Origin: Novipirellula aureliae
GTDB taxonomy: Bacteria > Planctomycetota > Planctomycetia > Pirellulales > Pirellulaceae
Direction of reading: 5' to 3'
DNA: 64,000 nucleotides
NCBI RefSeq assembly: GCF_007860185.1
Contig: NZ_SJPY01000001.1
Location: 1,489,631 to 1,553,630, forward strand
Part shown: positions 1-8,911 of the stretch, one piece after another
Position numbering within the stretch: position 1 is the stretch's first letter
Layout: each line of letters opens with the position of its first letter
Notes under the pieces: model-generated
Seen by the model: only the letters and a program-made list of their open reading frames with translations
What the model was told of the DNA's origin: nothing
Databases searched by the model: none
Position numbers and translations under genes: made by a program

Positions 1-948
1 GGGTTGTGGATTCAGTCCCAATTAACAGGTGCCAAGGTATCCTTTTTCAATTTGCTGGGGATGACCTTTCGAAAGGTCAATGCTCGCTCGATCGTCCGCA
101 GCAAAATCATGGCGACGCAAGCAGGTTTGGATGATCCAGAGATCACCAGTGAATCACTTGAAGCTCACTACCTCGCCGGGGGCAACGTCCAACAAGTGAT
201 TCGGGCGCTTGTCGCAGCCAAGAAAGCGAAAACGATTTCACTGACGTTCCGAGAAGCCACCGCCATCGACTTGGCAGGCCGAGACGTCCTCGAATCAGTG
301 CAAACGAGCGTCTATCCCAAAGTCATCGATTGCCCGCCAAGAGGTGCCGTCAAACCGTCGCTCGATGCCGTTGCCAAAGATGGAATCCAACTCAAGGTAA
401 AGGCACGCGTGACCGTCCGAGCGAATCTGCAACAATTGATCGGCGGTGCTACCGAAGAAACGATTATCGCTCGCGTGGGTGAAGGGATTGTCAGTGCAAT
501 TGGTAGTGCAGCCAATCACAAAGCCGTTTTGGAAAACCCCGATGTGATCAGCAAGGCGGTCTTGGCAAAACGACTCGATTCACAAACTGCCTTTGAAATT
601 GTATCGATCGACATTGCGGATATCGATGTCGGTGCGAATATCGGAGCCCGCCTCCAGGCCGATCAAGCCGAAGCAGACACGCAGGTCGCTCGAGCGAGAG
701 CCGAAGGAAAACGCGCGTCAGCGGTTGCGGAAGAACAAGAGATGCAGGCCAAGATTGAAGAGAGCCGAGCAACGTTGGTACTGGCACAAGCCTCCGTGCC
801 CGAAGCAATGGCGGAAGCCTTTCGAAGCGGCAATCTACACATTTTGGATTACTACAAGCTGCAAAATGTCAGTGCCGATACCGAAATGCGAAAATCGATT
901 GCGGGCAGTAGCCGCGGTGCCGTCGAAACCAACTACGACAAACCGTAG
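1..948 (+). CDS. floA: Flotillin-like protein FloA (5' partial)
   Basis: Bacterial flotillin of the FloA/YqfA (UPF0365) family, a membrane-anchored scaffold of functional membrane microdomains. The reading frame is open from the first base and the product starts inside the family's conserved block (GLW, then a turn), so the start codon and the N-terminal membrane hairpin lie left of the window. About 315 residues of a usual 330 or so are present. Visible family blocks are [63 protein letters not shown] and [23 protein letters not shown]. The Ala/Glu-rich coiled coil and the MDYY-like motif (ILDYYKLQN) follow. A repeat-rich gene follows on the same strand after a 56-bp palindrome. Family assignment is firm. 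Confidence 0.95.
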   Translation, partial: GLWIQSQLTGAKVSFFNLLGMTFRKVNARSIVRSKIMATQAGLDDPEITSESLEAHYLAGGNVQQVIRALVAAKKAKTISLTFREATAIDLAGRDVLESVQTSVYPKVIDCPPRGAVKPSLDAVAKDGIQLKVKARVTVRANLQQLIGGATEETIIARVGEGIVSAIGSAANHKAVLENPDVISKAVLAKRLDSQTAFEIVSIDIADIDVGANIGARLQADQAEADTQVARARAEGKRASAVAEEQEMQAKIEESRATLVLAQASVPEAMAEAFRSGNLHILDYYKLQNVSADTEMRKSIAGSSRGAVETNYDKP

Positions 949-973
949 CAGTGAAGCGGTAAATCGCTTTAGG

Positions 974-1029
974 GTAGTGGATCTTGTTAAAAACCCTCAT
1001 GCACAGGGATCTTTAACAAGATCCACTAC
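974..1029. repeat. 56-bp palindromic repeat, family A
   Basis: Inverted repeat with arms GTAGTGGATCTTGTTAAA and its complement around a short, variable loop. Near-identical copies lie at 19001-19056 and 44960-45015, a decayed one at 41873-41926 and half copies near 62340 and 63437. This copy sits 25 bp after the floA stop codon. RNA from either strand would form a long hairpin. Confidence 0.9.
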
Positions 1030-1064
1030 CGAAACACTTCAAACCACCAACGAATTGATCCGAC

Positions 1065-1607
1065 ATGGCAGGTGACCTCGAAGACTTCTTACGCCGAGCG
1101 GCACAGCGGCGGCAAGCGAAAGCGGGCGGTGGCAACGCGCCGGCCGGCGGTCGAACTCAGCAACCCCAACGACCGCAATCGCAACAACCCCAACGACAAA
1201 CACCCCAACGACAAACACCCCAACGACAGAAGCCCCAACGACAGAAGCCCCAACGACAGAAGCCTCAGTACAGCAACAGTCGAACCGAACGTGTCGCTCG
1301 ACCGGTTGATGAAGAGATTGTCGTTGCCGAGGTGGTCGAAGATGTCGATAGCCAGTGGAATCAGCGCCGCCGCAAGATCGAGGATGCGAAAAGGGCTGCG
1401 AAGCAGGCAGAACAAGAAGCCGCTCAAGCGTTTTCAAAGTTGAAAAGCCCAGCGGGCACTCAAGCGTTGCCTGCTTCGAAAAACGAGAACTCAAAGGTTA
1501 CTGGGTTCACCATCGAAGACCTGGTTCAAGTGCTTCATCGGCCCGGGGGGATGCAACAAGCGGTCCTGCTCCGCGAAATCCTTGACCGCCCCGAGCACCG
1601 CTGGTAG
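1065..1607 (+). CDS. Hypothetical Gln/Arg-rich coiled-coil protein, likely floA partner
   Basis: 180-residue protein with no family I recognise. It has a charged N-terminus, a low-complexity stretch (about residues 27-70) made of five in-frame copies of a PQRQT/PQRQK pentapeptide, a charged helical segment (about 90-125, Arg/Lys/Ala/Glu-rich, probably coiled coil) and a conserved-looking C-terminus with IEDLVQVLHRPGGMQQAVLLREILDRP. There is no signal peptide or membrane segment, so it is probably cytoplasmic. It lies 117 bp after floA on the same strand, suggesting co-transcription, although a family A palindrome sits between them. The C-terminal block reads like a real constrained domain, which supports a coding call over the overlapping frames. 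Function unknown. Confidence 0.75.
   Translation: MAGDLEDFLRRAAQRRQAKAGGGNAPAGGRTQQPQRPQSQQPQRQTPQRQTPQRQKPQRQKPQRQKPQYSNSRTERVARPVDEEIVVAEVVEDVDSQWNQRRRKIEDAKRAAKQAEQEAAQAFSKLKSPAGTQALPASKNENSKVTGFTIEDLVQVLHRPGGMQQAVLLREILDRPEHRW
1188..1262 (+). repeat. In-frame 15-bp tandem repeat (5 copies)
   Basis: Five 15-bp units of the type CCCCAACGACARA plus two bases, encoding PQRQT twice then PQRQK three times inside the gene at 1065. The unit is a multiple of three, so copy-number change keeps the frame. Confidence 0.9.
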
Positions 1608-1616
1608 GCGGGCTAG

Positions 1617-1784
1617 CTATTCATCGTTTTCCATCTGCTCCTGACGCAGCCTTTCTCTGGCCTCATAGTCTGCGATTTGAGTATCGTCCATCTCGACCAC
1701 CGTGGGATCACTACTGCCCCCGCAACCGGTGAAGTTGGACACGACGAACAAGGAAACCATCGAAACCAAAACAAGATATTTCAT
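1617..1784 (-). CDS. Small lipoprotein downstream of DUF1559 protein
   Basis: 55-residue secreted lipoprotein. The start chosen is the ATG at 1784, giving MKYLVLVSMVSLFVVSNFTG then CGGSSDPT. A hydrophobic signal segment leads straight into a lipobox-like Cys followed by Gly-Gly-Ser-Ser. An upstream in-frame ATG at 1877 would only add an unrelated 31-residue extension. The mature part is short and acidic (VVEMDDTQIADYEARERLRQEQ), probably a single helix. It lies 132 bp downstream of the DUF1559 gene at 1917 on the same strand. The same arrangement recurs at 3908-4090, whose product shares the lipobox, the Val-Val/Val-Met-Glu-hydroxy/acidic stretch and the helical tail. Function unknown. Confidence 0.75.
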   Translation of the reverse strand: MKYLVLVSMVSLFVVSNFTGCGGSSDPTVVEMDDTQIADYEARERLRQEQMENDE

Positions 1785-1916
1785 CAAACGTATTCCAGCA
1801 ATTGTGTGAAGTGATGCGTATTCGACATGGCGACTTTTCGCAAGTGCGCCGGGACGGGCGCGAATGCCCGTCCTCATTGTTAAACGAGGGGAACGCTCTG
1901 ATAAGAGAACGAACGA

Positions 1917-3113
1917 CTAGAATTCCTCGCTGATAACTTCCTTCGAGGACCTGGTTCCAAGAGCCCCCCACAATCCGTAAGGACTCCGCGAACCGGGTGC
2001 TGTCGCATTTGAGCCACCCAACCAGACGTTACCGCTGCTCGACGACCCCGCTTCGATCGAGTCGGTCACAAACCTGACCGCCCCGTCGCCCATCAGAACG
2101 TGGCAGCCACCCGGGTGTTGACTCGACATGGTTCCCGTGATCGTCAAACCGATCGGATTATTCGCGCTGCATATTTCCGAATTGGGAGGCAAAATCGTCA
2201 GGCAGCCACTAAAAATGGTAGTAGCATCCGCCCAGCGATATCCTCGACCTCCGTCCGGTTGATCAGCGGCATCCGTTGCCCAAAATTGAGGCCGGCTGGG
2301 ATCGAGAGACTCACGGCACACAGTCGGATTGTCGCGTATTGCCTCGATAGAGGCATTATTGTTGCCAAGATCCACATTTCGCACCGCCCCTCGAGAATCA
2401 GTATCCCCCATATAGGTGATAACTTCTCCCATCGCAATCGTATTGGACAAGCCATCCATGCAGTCTCGGAACTGTGTCTTCTGGAAAAGCTTGAAGACAC
2501 CACGAAGTGATGCCGCGGTTTGCGAGGCGGCCTTATCCGCACTGTTGAATAAACTCGTATGCCGATACATCGACGTACCCCACGACGAATCACCTAAGCA
2601 GGCAGCATAGTTGGTCCTTCCCAACGCGGGGCGTCCTTTGCCCGGATCGCTGGGACAACGGTACCCAGGCATTTCGGTGACCCAAGGGTCGTAACTTGCA
2701 TTTTCAGGAGTTGGCCCCATCGCAGGAAACGCGTTTCCGTTGTAGGGATTTGAAATCGTTTCCCAAATCGCCTGCTGCTCCACAAACGGTAAAATCCCCA
2801 CCAGCATGCTCAGTCGAGAATTGTTATGGAGCGCTGAACTCGCATATCGATGCGTCATCCCGACAGGATCGGAGGAAACAGTACCCGTCGTCCCCGAACC
2901 ATGCGTTGGCAACTGCGCGAACGCAGAGTGGTAATTGTGGATTCCGAGCCCAATCTGTTTGAAATTGTTGCTACAACTCATCCGCCGAGCGGCTTCTCGG
3001 GCGGCTTGAACGGCGGGGAGCAACAATCCCACTAGCACGCCAATGATTGCGATCACGACGAGCAATTCCACCAACGTAAAACCGCTGTATGACCTAAACT
3101 TTTTCTTCATCAT
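1917..3113 (-). CDS. DUF1559 prepilin-like protein, copy 1
   Basis: 398-residue member of the planctomycete DUF1559 family. The N-terminus carries a type IV prepilin cleavage and methylation motif (a basic stretch, then [20 protein letters not shown]) followed by the usual [27 protein letters not shown] block. The C-terminus has the H-X9-DG signature ([17 protein letters not shown]). These proteins are thought to be exported and processed like pseudopilins; their function is not settled. Two adjacent ATGs (3113 and 3110) are possible starts. The gene is followed by a tiny lipoprotein gene and preceded by a 32-bp element shared with the second copy at 4181-5356. The two proteins are clear paralogues along their whole length, with the centre most diverged. 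Confidence 0.93.
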   Translation of the reverse strand: MMKKKFRSYSGFTLVELLVVIAIIGVLVGLLLPAVQAAREAARRMSCSNNFKQIGLGIHNYHSAFAQLPTHGSGTTGTVSSDPVGMTHRYASSALHNNSRLSMLVGILPFVEQQAIWETISNPYNGNAFPAMGPTPENASYDPWVTEMPGYRCPSDPGKGRPALGRTNYAACLGDSSWGTSMYRHTSLFNSADKAASQTAASLRGVFKLFQKTQFRDCMDGLSNTIAMGEVITYMGDTDSRGAVRNVDLGNNNASIEAIRDNPTVCRESLDPSRPQFWATDAADQPDGGRGYRWADATTIFSGCLTILPPNSEICSANNPIGLTITGTMSSQHPGGCHVLMGDGAVRFVTDSIEAGSSSSGNVWLGGSNATAPGSRSPYGLWGALGTRSSKEVISEEF

Positions 3114-3207
3114 TCGATACCTTTGATAAATGAACGTAAACGGTGACAGCTACACCCTGTCAAACTCTGTAAAGATGTGTCACGGCTGGATTCTATCTCG
3201 GGAGCAT

Positions 3208-3239
3208 CGGTCGAAATATCGTGTCTTTATACGACACAG
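3208..3239 (-). promoter_or_regulatory. Conserved upstream element of DUF1559 copy 1
   Basis: 32-bp block matching 27 of 32 positions with 5453-5484. On the minus strand it contains TATAAA followed by ACACGATAT. It ends 95 bp from the ATG, against 97 bp for the other copy. Conserved position in an otherwise diverged upstream region points to a shared promoter or operator. Which bases are -10 or -35 is not resolved. Confidence 0.5.
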
Positions 3240-3436
3240 TGAGTTTTTCAACCTTTAGATCACCAAGGAAAGAGACAGATCAGCCCAAGACGGGGCGGAT
3301 CAGGTAAAGCCAAATCTCGCATGGAAGAGAAAAAGCAAGGGGGGATACCCAAGAGCAGACCTTTGATGCCAGCGTCTGGAGATGACTGGCTTGCGTGGTC
3401 CTGCGTCGAAACGACGCGTCACTTCAGAAAGCGATC

Positions 3437-3701
3437 CTAGCCCGGATGATTCATTAGCCGTTTTGCCGATAGCGGCCTGCTGATTTAATCGTTTAACGCT
3501 TAGCCGAAGGCGTCAGCTTTTCCATAAGCGGTCGCCTATGGCTTGGCGTTAAACAATCAGTCGAGTCAAACCGATTAAATCGACAGCCCGCTAACGCCAA
3601 AACGGCTAATACGCAGACTGTTTTTCGAGCAATGAACGTAAACGCTTGAAGGCGTAGACGTTAGCAAAACAATTTGCAAGCCCATGAATCATCCGGGCTA
3701 G
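3437..3701. mobile_element. MITE related to IS1380-type element, with 4-bp target duplication
   Basis: Non-autonomous element at 3441-3697 with terminal repeats CCCGGATGATTC and GAATCATCCGGG, flanked by direct CTAG duplications (3437-3440 and 3698-3701). No coding capacity. The right 87 bp are nearly identical, in inverted orientation, to the 97-bp element at 48972-49068. The left end matches the first bases of the IS at 63748 (CCCGGATTATTC, also preceded by CTAG). This copy is longer than its sister because a second element (3453-3610) sits inside it. The gene-free interval 3114-3907 holds only this element and the upstream element of the DUF1559 gene. Confidence 0.85.
3453..3610. mobile_element. 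Second MITE nested inside the first
   Basis: 158-bp segment with perfect 13-bp terminal repeats ATTAGCCGTTTTG and CAAAACGGCTAAT and further internal dyad symmetry (TGATTTAATCG against CGATTAAATCG). It is absent from the sister outer element at 48972-49068, where the outer sequence runs across the junction almost without gap, so this is an insertion into the outer MITE. Its termini are unrelated to the CCCGGAT ends, so a different transposase family is expected. Confidence 0.8.
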
Positions 3702-3907
3702 CGAGGCTGGGGTCGTGCCGAGCTTGTTATGAACCTTGGGTCAACTCACTGGCCTGCGAGAGAGAACGCAGGCATTATTCCGACTGAGAAAGCATGCGGT
3801 GGCTTCGACATTTTAGTCCGCTGTGATAGCCGCGACTAAGTTGCTATCACGCCCCCATTCTGCGGAGCAAACGCTATTGCTCCTGTCCATTTTTGAGGCT
3901 TGAGGGT

Positions 3908-4090
3908 CTACATCCCTTCTTCCTTGAGTTCTTCCCTCATCGCAGCGGCTCGTCTTTCGACACTCGCGGCGCGTTCTTCAATCTGATCTTGAGTGACCTC
4001 CATCACTTCTGGCTCGGAACCTCCGCCACATCCAGACAACAGTGGCAACGAGACGAACGCGATCAATCCGATCAATGGTAATAGTTTCAT
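3908..4090 (-). CDS. Small lipoprotein downstream of DUF1559 protein, copy 2
   Basis: 60-residue lipoprotein starting MKLLPLIGLIAFVSLPLLSG then CGGGSEPEV, a clear lipoprotein signal with LSGC lipobox. The mature segment is a short charged helix (TQDQIEERAASVERRAAAMREELKEE). It lies 90 bp downstream of the DUF1559 gene at 4181 on the same strand, in the same arrangement as 1617-1784. The sequence upstream of the ATG reads AACGGAGATCCCCCTATG, giving a GGAG ribosome site. It is probably secreted and lipid-anchored. Role unknown; it may partner the neighbouring prepilin-like protein. Confidence 0.8.
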   Translation of the reverse strand: MKLLPLIGLIAFVSLPLLSGCGGGSEPEVMEVTQDQIEERAASVERRAAAMREELKEEGM

Positions 4091-4180
4091 AGGGGGATCT
4101 CCGTTAAAATACTGACGTAAAAGACGCTGACCGCGTAAAAGCGATCAGCGTTACAATGGCTACCGGAAACTGAAAGTGTC

Positions 4181-5356
4181 TTAAAAATCTTCGTCGATCA
4201 CTTCCTTCGCAGCCCGCGTGCCGAGCGCTCCCCAAAGCCCATAAGGGCTCGGGGCACCGGCGGTGTTCAAGAAGATGTTGCCAGCCGTAGAATCCCCGGC
4301 CTCGATTGAGTCCGTAACGAATCGAACCGCACCATCGCCCATCAAGACGTGGCAACCGCCCTGATGCTGACTCGACATCGTTGCGGTGATAACGGTATGG
4401 TACGCGTTGGGACGCCCACATATTTCGGCGTTGGGGGGGAGTATCGTCATCACGCCCGTTTGGGTCGCCGATGCATGAGCCCACTGATACCCGCGATGTC
4501 GGTCCGATTGACTGGCTTGGGGAGCATCGAGCCAATAAGTAGGCCGCTCGGGATCGATCAAGCCGCGGCACTGCAATGGATTCTTTCTTGGCCAAAGAAG
4601 CCCCTTGCCGTTGCTCCCAAATATATCATCACCTGATACTGCTCCACGCTTGTCGCTATCTCCCAAGTAGGTGATGATTTCCCCCATCGCGATCGTATTG
4701 GACAAACCATCCAAGCAGCCGCGGAAGCGGGTGCTATAGTGGAATCTGAACAAACCACGCTGCGCCGCCTGAGCATGCTCTCCGAAAACCGCTTCACTGT
4801 CGTCCACAATGGGATGCTTCACCAATGAACTACACCATGTTGAGTCACCCAAACAAGCCGCGTAGTTGGTCCGACCCAACGATGGAAGGCCGGAACCTGG
4901 ATCACTGGGACAGCGAAACGTTGGGAACTCCGTTCGCCAGGGTTCATACGCCAAATTTTCTGGTGTTGGCCCCATGGCTGGAAACGTTGCGGAGCCGTCA
5001 TTGTATGGATTGGAAATAATTTCCCAGGTGGGCTGTTGCTCAATGAAAGGCAGGATGCCCACAAGCATACTGAGTTGCCAGTTGTTATCGGTGACGGAAT
5101 CCTGCCAGGTATCGTCCCAAAAGATACGACTTGAGGTGCCGCCGGCCTGCATAGGGAGCTGGTTGAATGCCGAATGGTAATTGTGAATTCCGAGTCCAAT
5201 CTGCTTGAAGTTGTTGCTGCAACTCATTCGCCGAGCTGCCTCGCGAGCCGCCTGAACCGCCGGCAGTAACAGTCCCACTAGGACCCCAATGATTGCGATC
5301 ACCACGAGCAATTCCACCAATGTGAAACCGTGATCTGACCTAAACTTTTTCTTCAT
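4181..5356 (-). CDS. DUF1559 prepilin-like protein, copy 2
   Basis: 391-residue paralogue of the protein at 1917-3113. The start chosen is the ATG at 5356 ([20 protein letters not shown]), matching the other copy; the frame stays open to 5413 but that extension has no counterpart. The product has the prepilin-type N-terminus, [21 protein letters not shown] block and H-X9-DG tail ([20 protein letters not shown]). The two proteins align throughout, including [24 protein letters not shown] and [17 protein letters not shown]. Together with matching lipoprotein genes and upstream elements this marks an old tandem duplication of a two-gene module, not two independent genes. Confidence 0.93.
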   Translation of the reverse strand: MKKKFRSDHGFTLVELLVVIAIIGVLVGLLLPAVQAAREAARRMSCSNNFKQIGLGIHNYHSAFNQLPMQAGGTSSRIFWDDTWQDSVTDNNWQLSMLVGILPFIEQQPTWEIISNPYNDGSATFPAMGPTPENLAYEPWRTEFPTFRCPSDPGSGLPSLGRTNYAACLGDSTWCSSLVKHPIVDDSEAVFGEHAQAAQRGLFRFHYSTRFRGCLDGLSNTIAMGEIITYLGDSDKRGAVSGDDIFGSNGKGLLWPRKNPLQCRGLIDPERPTYWLDAPQASQSDRHRGYQWAHASATQTGVMTILPPNAEICGRPNAYHTVITATMSSQHQGGCHVLMGDGAVRFVTDSIEAGDSTAGNIFLNTAGAPSPYGLWGALGTRAAKEVIDEDF

Positions 5357-5452
5357 TTTCAATACCCTTAAGAAAAGACGTAAACAGTGATGATGGCATC
5401 TCGCCACCCCCATAGCGGGATACGCTACTCCTGAAACCTAACTCAGGCGCAC

Positions 5453-5484
5453 CGGCCGATATATCGTGTATTTATAGGACGCAG
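5453..5484 (-). promoter_or_regulatory. Conserved upstream element of DUF1559 copy 2
   Basis: Partner of the block at 3208-3239 (27 of 32 bases identical), with TATAAATACACGATAT on the minus strand, 97 bp before the ATG. The rest of 5357-5746, between this gene and the RND permease stop codon, holds no gene I can support. Confidence 0.5.
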
Positions 5485-5746
5485 GGTATTTTTTTGTGAT
5501 TTTAAGGGGCTTTACACCACTTTAAACGGCAAAAAGGCGCGTAATTACAGCCCAGAGTGAAGTGGCGATGGTGGGGCTGAGCTTTGCATCGAGCAAGAAA
5601 AGCACGCGGATGTGTTTTGTGAAGGGCCCCCATTGGAACCAAACACATCAATGGAGTACTTGTCTTTTCCCCGGAGGAGGTGCGACCCAGCGAATCCGTC
5701 GTCGCATGGTCGCGAATTCATCTCAGTGCTTTGTCAGGGAAGAGAA

Positions 5747-8700
5747 TTAGGATTCGATACGCTTCGATTCAGGTTGCTCAGAGGCCTGTTTCGTGAAACG
5801 TCGTAGCAAGACGTAGAACACAGGTGTTAAGAATAACCCGAACAGCGTCACGCCCAACATGCCACTGAATACCGCTGTGCCTAGAACGCGGCGCATCTCG
5901 AAACCGGCGCCGGTGGCGATCAACAAAGGAATGACGCCCAAGATGAACGAGAACGCTGTCATCAGAATAGGTCGCAGGCGCAGTCGACACGCTGCAATCG
6001 CGGCATCATAGCGATTCTTACCAGCGTCTTCTTCCGCTTTGGCAAACTCGACGATCAGAATCGCATTCTTACACGCCAATCCAATCAAAACGATAAACCC
6101 AATTTGCGTCAGCACGTTATTGTCCATGCCGCGAAACCAAACGCCGATCAAGGCAAACAGCAAACACAACGGTACGATCAAAATGATCGCCAACGGCAGC
6201 AGCCAGCTTTCATATTGAGCCGCCAGCGCTAAGAACACGAACAAGACAGCCAGCGGGAACAGATAAATGATCGTGTTGCCCGCCATCTTCTCTTGGTAGG
6301 CGATTTCGGTCCATTCGTAGCCAAAGCCAGCTGGCAACGTCTCGTCGGCAAGATTCTCCATTGTTCTCAGCGACTCGCCGGTACTGAATCCAGGTACGGT
6401 CGAACCGTTCAGGTCGGCTGCGGGGAATAAGTTGAAGCGAACAATGCGATCCGGTCCCGCCGTCGACTTGACATCGACCAGCGAGCCGAGCGAAACGGTT
6501 GCCCCGCGTGCACTGCGAGTACGGATTCGCTCGATGTCATGAGCGTCATCGCGAAACTGGGGTTCCGCCTGGGCCGTCACACGGTAGGTACGACCCAGGA
6601 AATTGAAATCGTTGACATACATCGAGCCGAGATAGATCTGTAGAGCATCGAACACATTGCCGACCGGAACGTCCAACATTTGAGCTTTGGTACGGTTCAC
6701 GTCGGCATAGACCTGTGGCACATTCATTCTTAGGTTTGTGAACACCTGTGCCACGCCAGCCTGAGCAGAAGCTTTTTCTAGCATATCCGCCGTAACTTGG
6801 CCTAGCGTTTCGATTCCCGCACCGCTGCGGTCTTGGACATACATTTTGAACCCGCCTCCGCGTCCGATACCGCGAATCGGTGGCGGTGGAATGATTAGAA
6901 TTTGGGCTTCGTTGATTGAGGCGACTTCGCGGCGCATTTCTGCTACGATCGCATGCACACTGCGGCCACGGGCGGCTCGTTCTTTTGCATCTTCAAGAGG
7001 CAAGAACGAGACCGCCGCATTCGGCTTGATCGTGAAGGTGGCGCCCGATAGACCTGCGATACCTACCGCGTGAGCAACCCCGTCGATCTTGCCGCCGATC
7101 TCGGCCACTCGGCGGGTCACCTTGTCCGTGCGAGCAAGGGACGCCCCATCGGGCAGATTGATCGCGACGATCACGTACCCTTGGTCTTGATCAGGAATGA
7201 AGCCAGTGGGCACCAAACCAAAACTCAGCCCGGTACAGACGAGCAACAAAACGTAGAGAACCAGCGCGATTCCGGTTTTCTTAACCAGCCGGCCAACGAT
7301 ACCGGCGTATAGGTTGCTGGTCCAATCAAAGGTTCGGTTAAACAAACGAAACGACCATCCAAACAAGAGGTCCATCCCTTTGCCGAAGCGGCTTTTCGCT
7401 GCGTCTTTCGGCTTTAGCAGTATCGCACACAACGCGGGGCTGAGTGTCAATGAAACGAAGGTGGAGATCGCGGTCGAGATCGAGATCGTGAGGGCGAATT
7501 GTTGGTAGAATTGGCCACTGATTCCAGTGATAAAAACGGTTGGTACAAACACAGCGATCAACACCAACGTGGTCGCTATCAATGCGGATCCGACTTCGTC
7601 CATCGCTTTGTGGGTTGCTTGGCGTGGCGTCATCCCTTCGGCAATCAAACGCTCTACATTTTCAACCACAACGATTGCATCATCCACCACGATCCCGATC
7701 GCCAATACCAATCCAAACAAGGATAGCGTGTTCAGTGTCACACCAATCAATTGCATAACGGCGAAGGTACCGATAAGCGAAATGGGGATTGCAATTACCG
7801 GGATGATTGTGGGACGCCAGCCATGCAAAAAGAGGAAGACGGTCATGACAACAAATAATGTGGTAAGAAAGAGTGTCGTCATCACTTCGCTGATCGACTC
7901 TTCCACATAATCGGTAGGGTTGTATGCGATCTCGTAACCGATGCCCTGTGGAAAGTTCCCAGCCATGTCCGCCATCGTTTTCTTGACTTCGGCTGCTGTG
8001 TCGACGGCATTGGTTCCAGGCCGTTGATAGATCAGCACTGCGATCGCGGATCGACCATCAAGGTAGCTGAGACGCGAATAGTCCTGCGCACCGAGTTCAA
8101 TACGCGCGACATCACGCAATCGAGTGACTCGACCATCGCCACCACGCTTAACGATAATGTTGCTGAATTCATCTTCTTGAATCAATCGACCTTGTGTGGT
8201 CACATTCAATTGGAAGTCACCGGTGTCGCCGGTGGGCGGTTGTCCAATCACACCCGCCGCGACTTGCACGTTTTGGTTGCGGATCGCTTGGACGACTTCG
8301 CTGGCAGTCAAATCAACATGGGTCATCCTTTCAATGTCCAACCAGACACGCATCGCGTATTCGTTTCCTCCAGCGATACGAATTTCACCAACGCCATCTA
8401 GTCGCATCAACGCATCGCGGACACGCAAGAAGGCAAAATTGCTAATATACAGGTTGTCTCGACTGTCGTCGGGAGAGTTGAGATGTACGACCATTAACAT
8501 GTCTGGGATCTGCTTGGTCGTAGTGACTCCGATTTGGCGAACCTGCTCGGGCAAACGCGATTCGGCGATGGCAACACGGTTTTGCACGAGCACTTGTGCG
8601 TCGTCAAGGTCCGTGCCCAGTTTAAACGTGACCGTCAACTGCATCGTCCCATCACTACTCGATGACGACTCCATATAAAGCATATCGTCCACGCCGTTCA

Positions 8701-8911
8701 TCTCTTGTTCGATCGGCGTAGCGACAGTATCTGCGATGACTTGGGGCGTTGCGCCGGGGAAGCTTGCTCGTACCAAGACCGTTGGCGGTGCAACGTTAGG
8801 GTATTGCGACACGGGTAACGAGAAATACGTGATTCCGCCGACTAGCACGAACAAAGATGAGAGGACGGCGGCAAAGATCGGACGCTCGATGAAGAAGTGT
8901 GGGAACTTCAT
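5747..8911 (-). CDS. RND efflux transporter permease (HAE1/AcrB family)
   Basis: 1054-residue inner-membrane proton antiporter of the hydrophobe/amphiphile efflux family, a typical AcrB/MexB length. The N-terminus is classical (MKFPHFFIERPIFAAVLSSLFVLVG, QYPNVAPPTVLVRASFPGA). The first transmembrane block has GLVLAIGIVVDDAIVVVENVER, which carries the paired Asp residues of the proton relay in TM4, and a second hydrophobic block ends with RPILMTAFSFILGVIPL. Two periplasmic porter/docking loops separate them. The start codon overlaps the adaptor stop codon (ATGA at 8908-8911), so the two are translationally coupled. No TolC-like outer-membrane gene is adjacent, so the pump must use an unlinked one. 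Substrate unknown. Confidence 0.96.
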   Translation of the reverse strand: MKFPHFFIERPIFAAVLSSLFVLVGGITYFSLPVSQYPNVAPPTVLVRASFPGATPQVIADTVATPIEQEMNGVDDMLYMESSSSSDGTMQLTVTFKLGTDLDDAQVLVQNRVAIAESRLPEQVRQIGVTTTKQIPDMLMVVHLNSPDDSRDNLYISNFAFLRVRDALMRLDGVGEIRIAGGNEYAMRVWLDIERMTHVDLTASEVVQAIRNQNVQVAAGVIGQPPTGDTGDFQLNVTTQGRLIQEDEFSNIIVKRGGDGRVTRLRDVARIELGAQDYSRLSYLDGRSAIAVLIYQRPGTNAVDTAAEVKKTMADMAGNFPQGIGYEIAYNPTDYVEESISEVMTTLFLTTLFVVMTVFLFLHGWRPTIIPVIAIPISLIGTFAVMQLIGVTLNTLSLFGLVLAIGIVVDDAIVVVENVERLIAEGMTPRQATHKAMDEVGSALIATTLVLIAVFVPTVFITGISGQFYQQFALTISISTAISTFVSLTLSPALCAILLKPKDAAKSRFGKGMDLLFGWSFRLFNRTFDWTSNLYAGIVGRLVKKTGIALVLYVLLLVCTGLSFGLVPTGFIPDQDQGYVIVAINLPDGASLARTDKVTRRVAEIGGKIDGVAHAVGIAGLSGATFTIKPNAAVSFLPLEDAKERAARGRSVHAIVAEMRREVASINEAQILIIPPPPIRGIGRGGGFKMYVQDRSGAGIETLGQVTADMLEKASAQAGVAQVFTNLRMNVPQVYADVNRTKAQMLDVPVGNVFDALQIYLGSMYVNDFNFLGRTYRVTAQAEPQFRDDAHDIERIRTRSARGATVSLGSLVDVKSTAGPDRIVRFNLFPAADLNGSTVPGFSTGESLRTMENLADETLPAGFGYEWTEIAYQEKMAGNTIIYLFPLAVLFVFLALAAQYESWLLPLAIILIVPLCLLFALIGVWFRGMDNNVLTQIGFIVLIGLACKNAILIVEFAKAEEDAGKNRYDAAIAACRLRLRPILMTAFSFILGVIPLLIATGAGFEMRRVLGTAVFSGMLGVTLFGLFLTPVFYVLLRRFTKQASEQPESKRIES

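Noticed and set aside
593..1075. Frame overlapping floA on the plus strand
   Set aside because: Shadow of floA with Arg/Pro-rich composition and no motif; it also runs through the family A palindrome.
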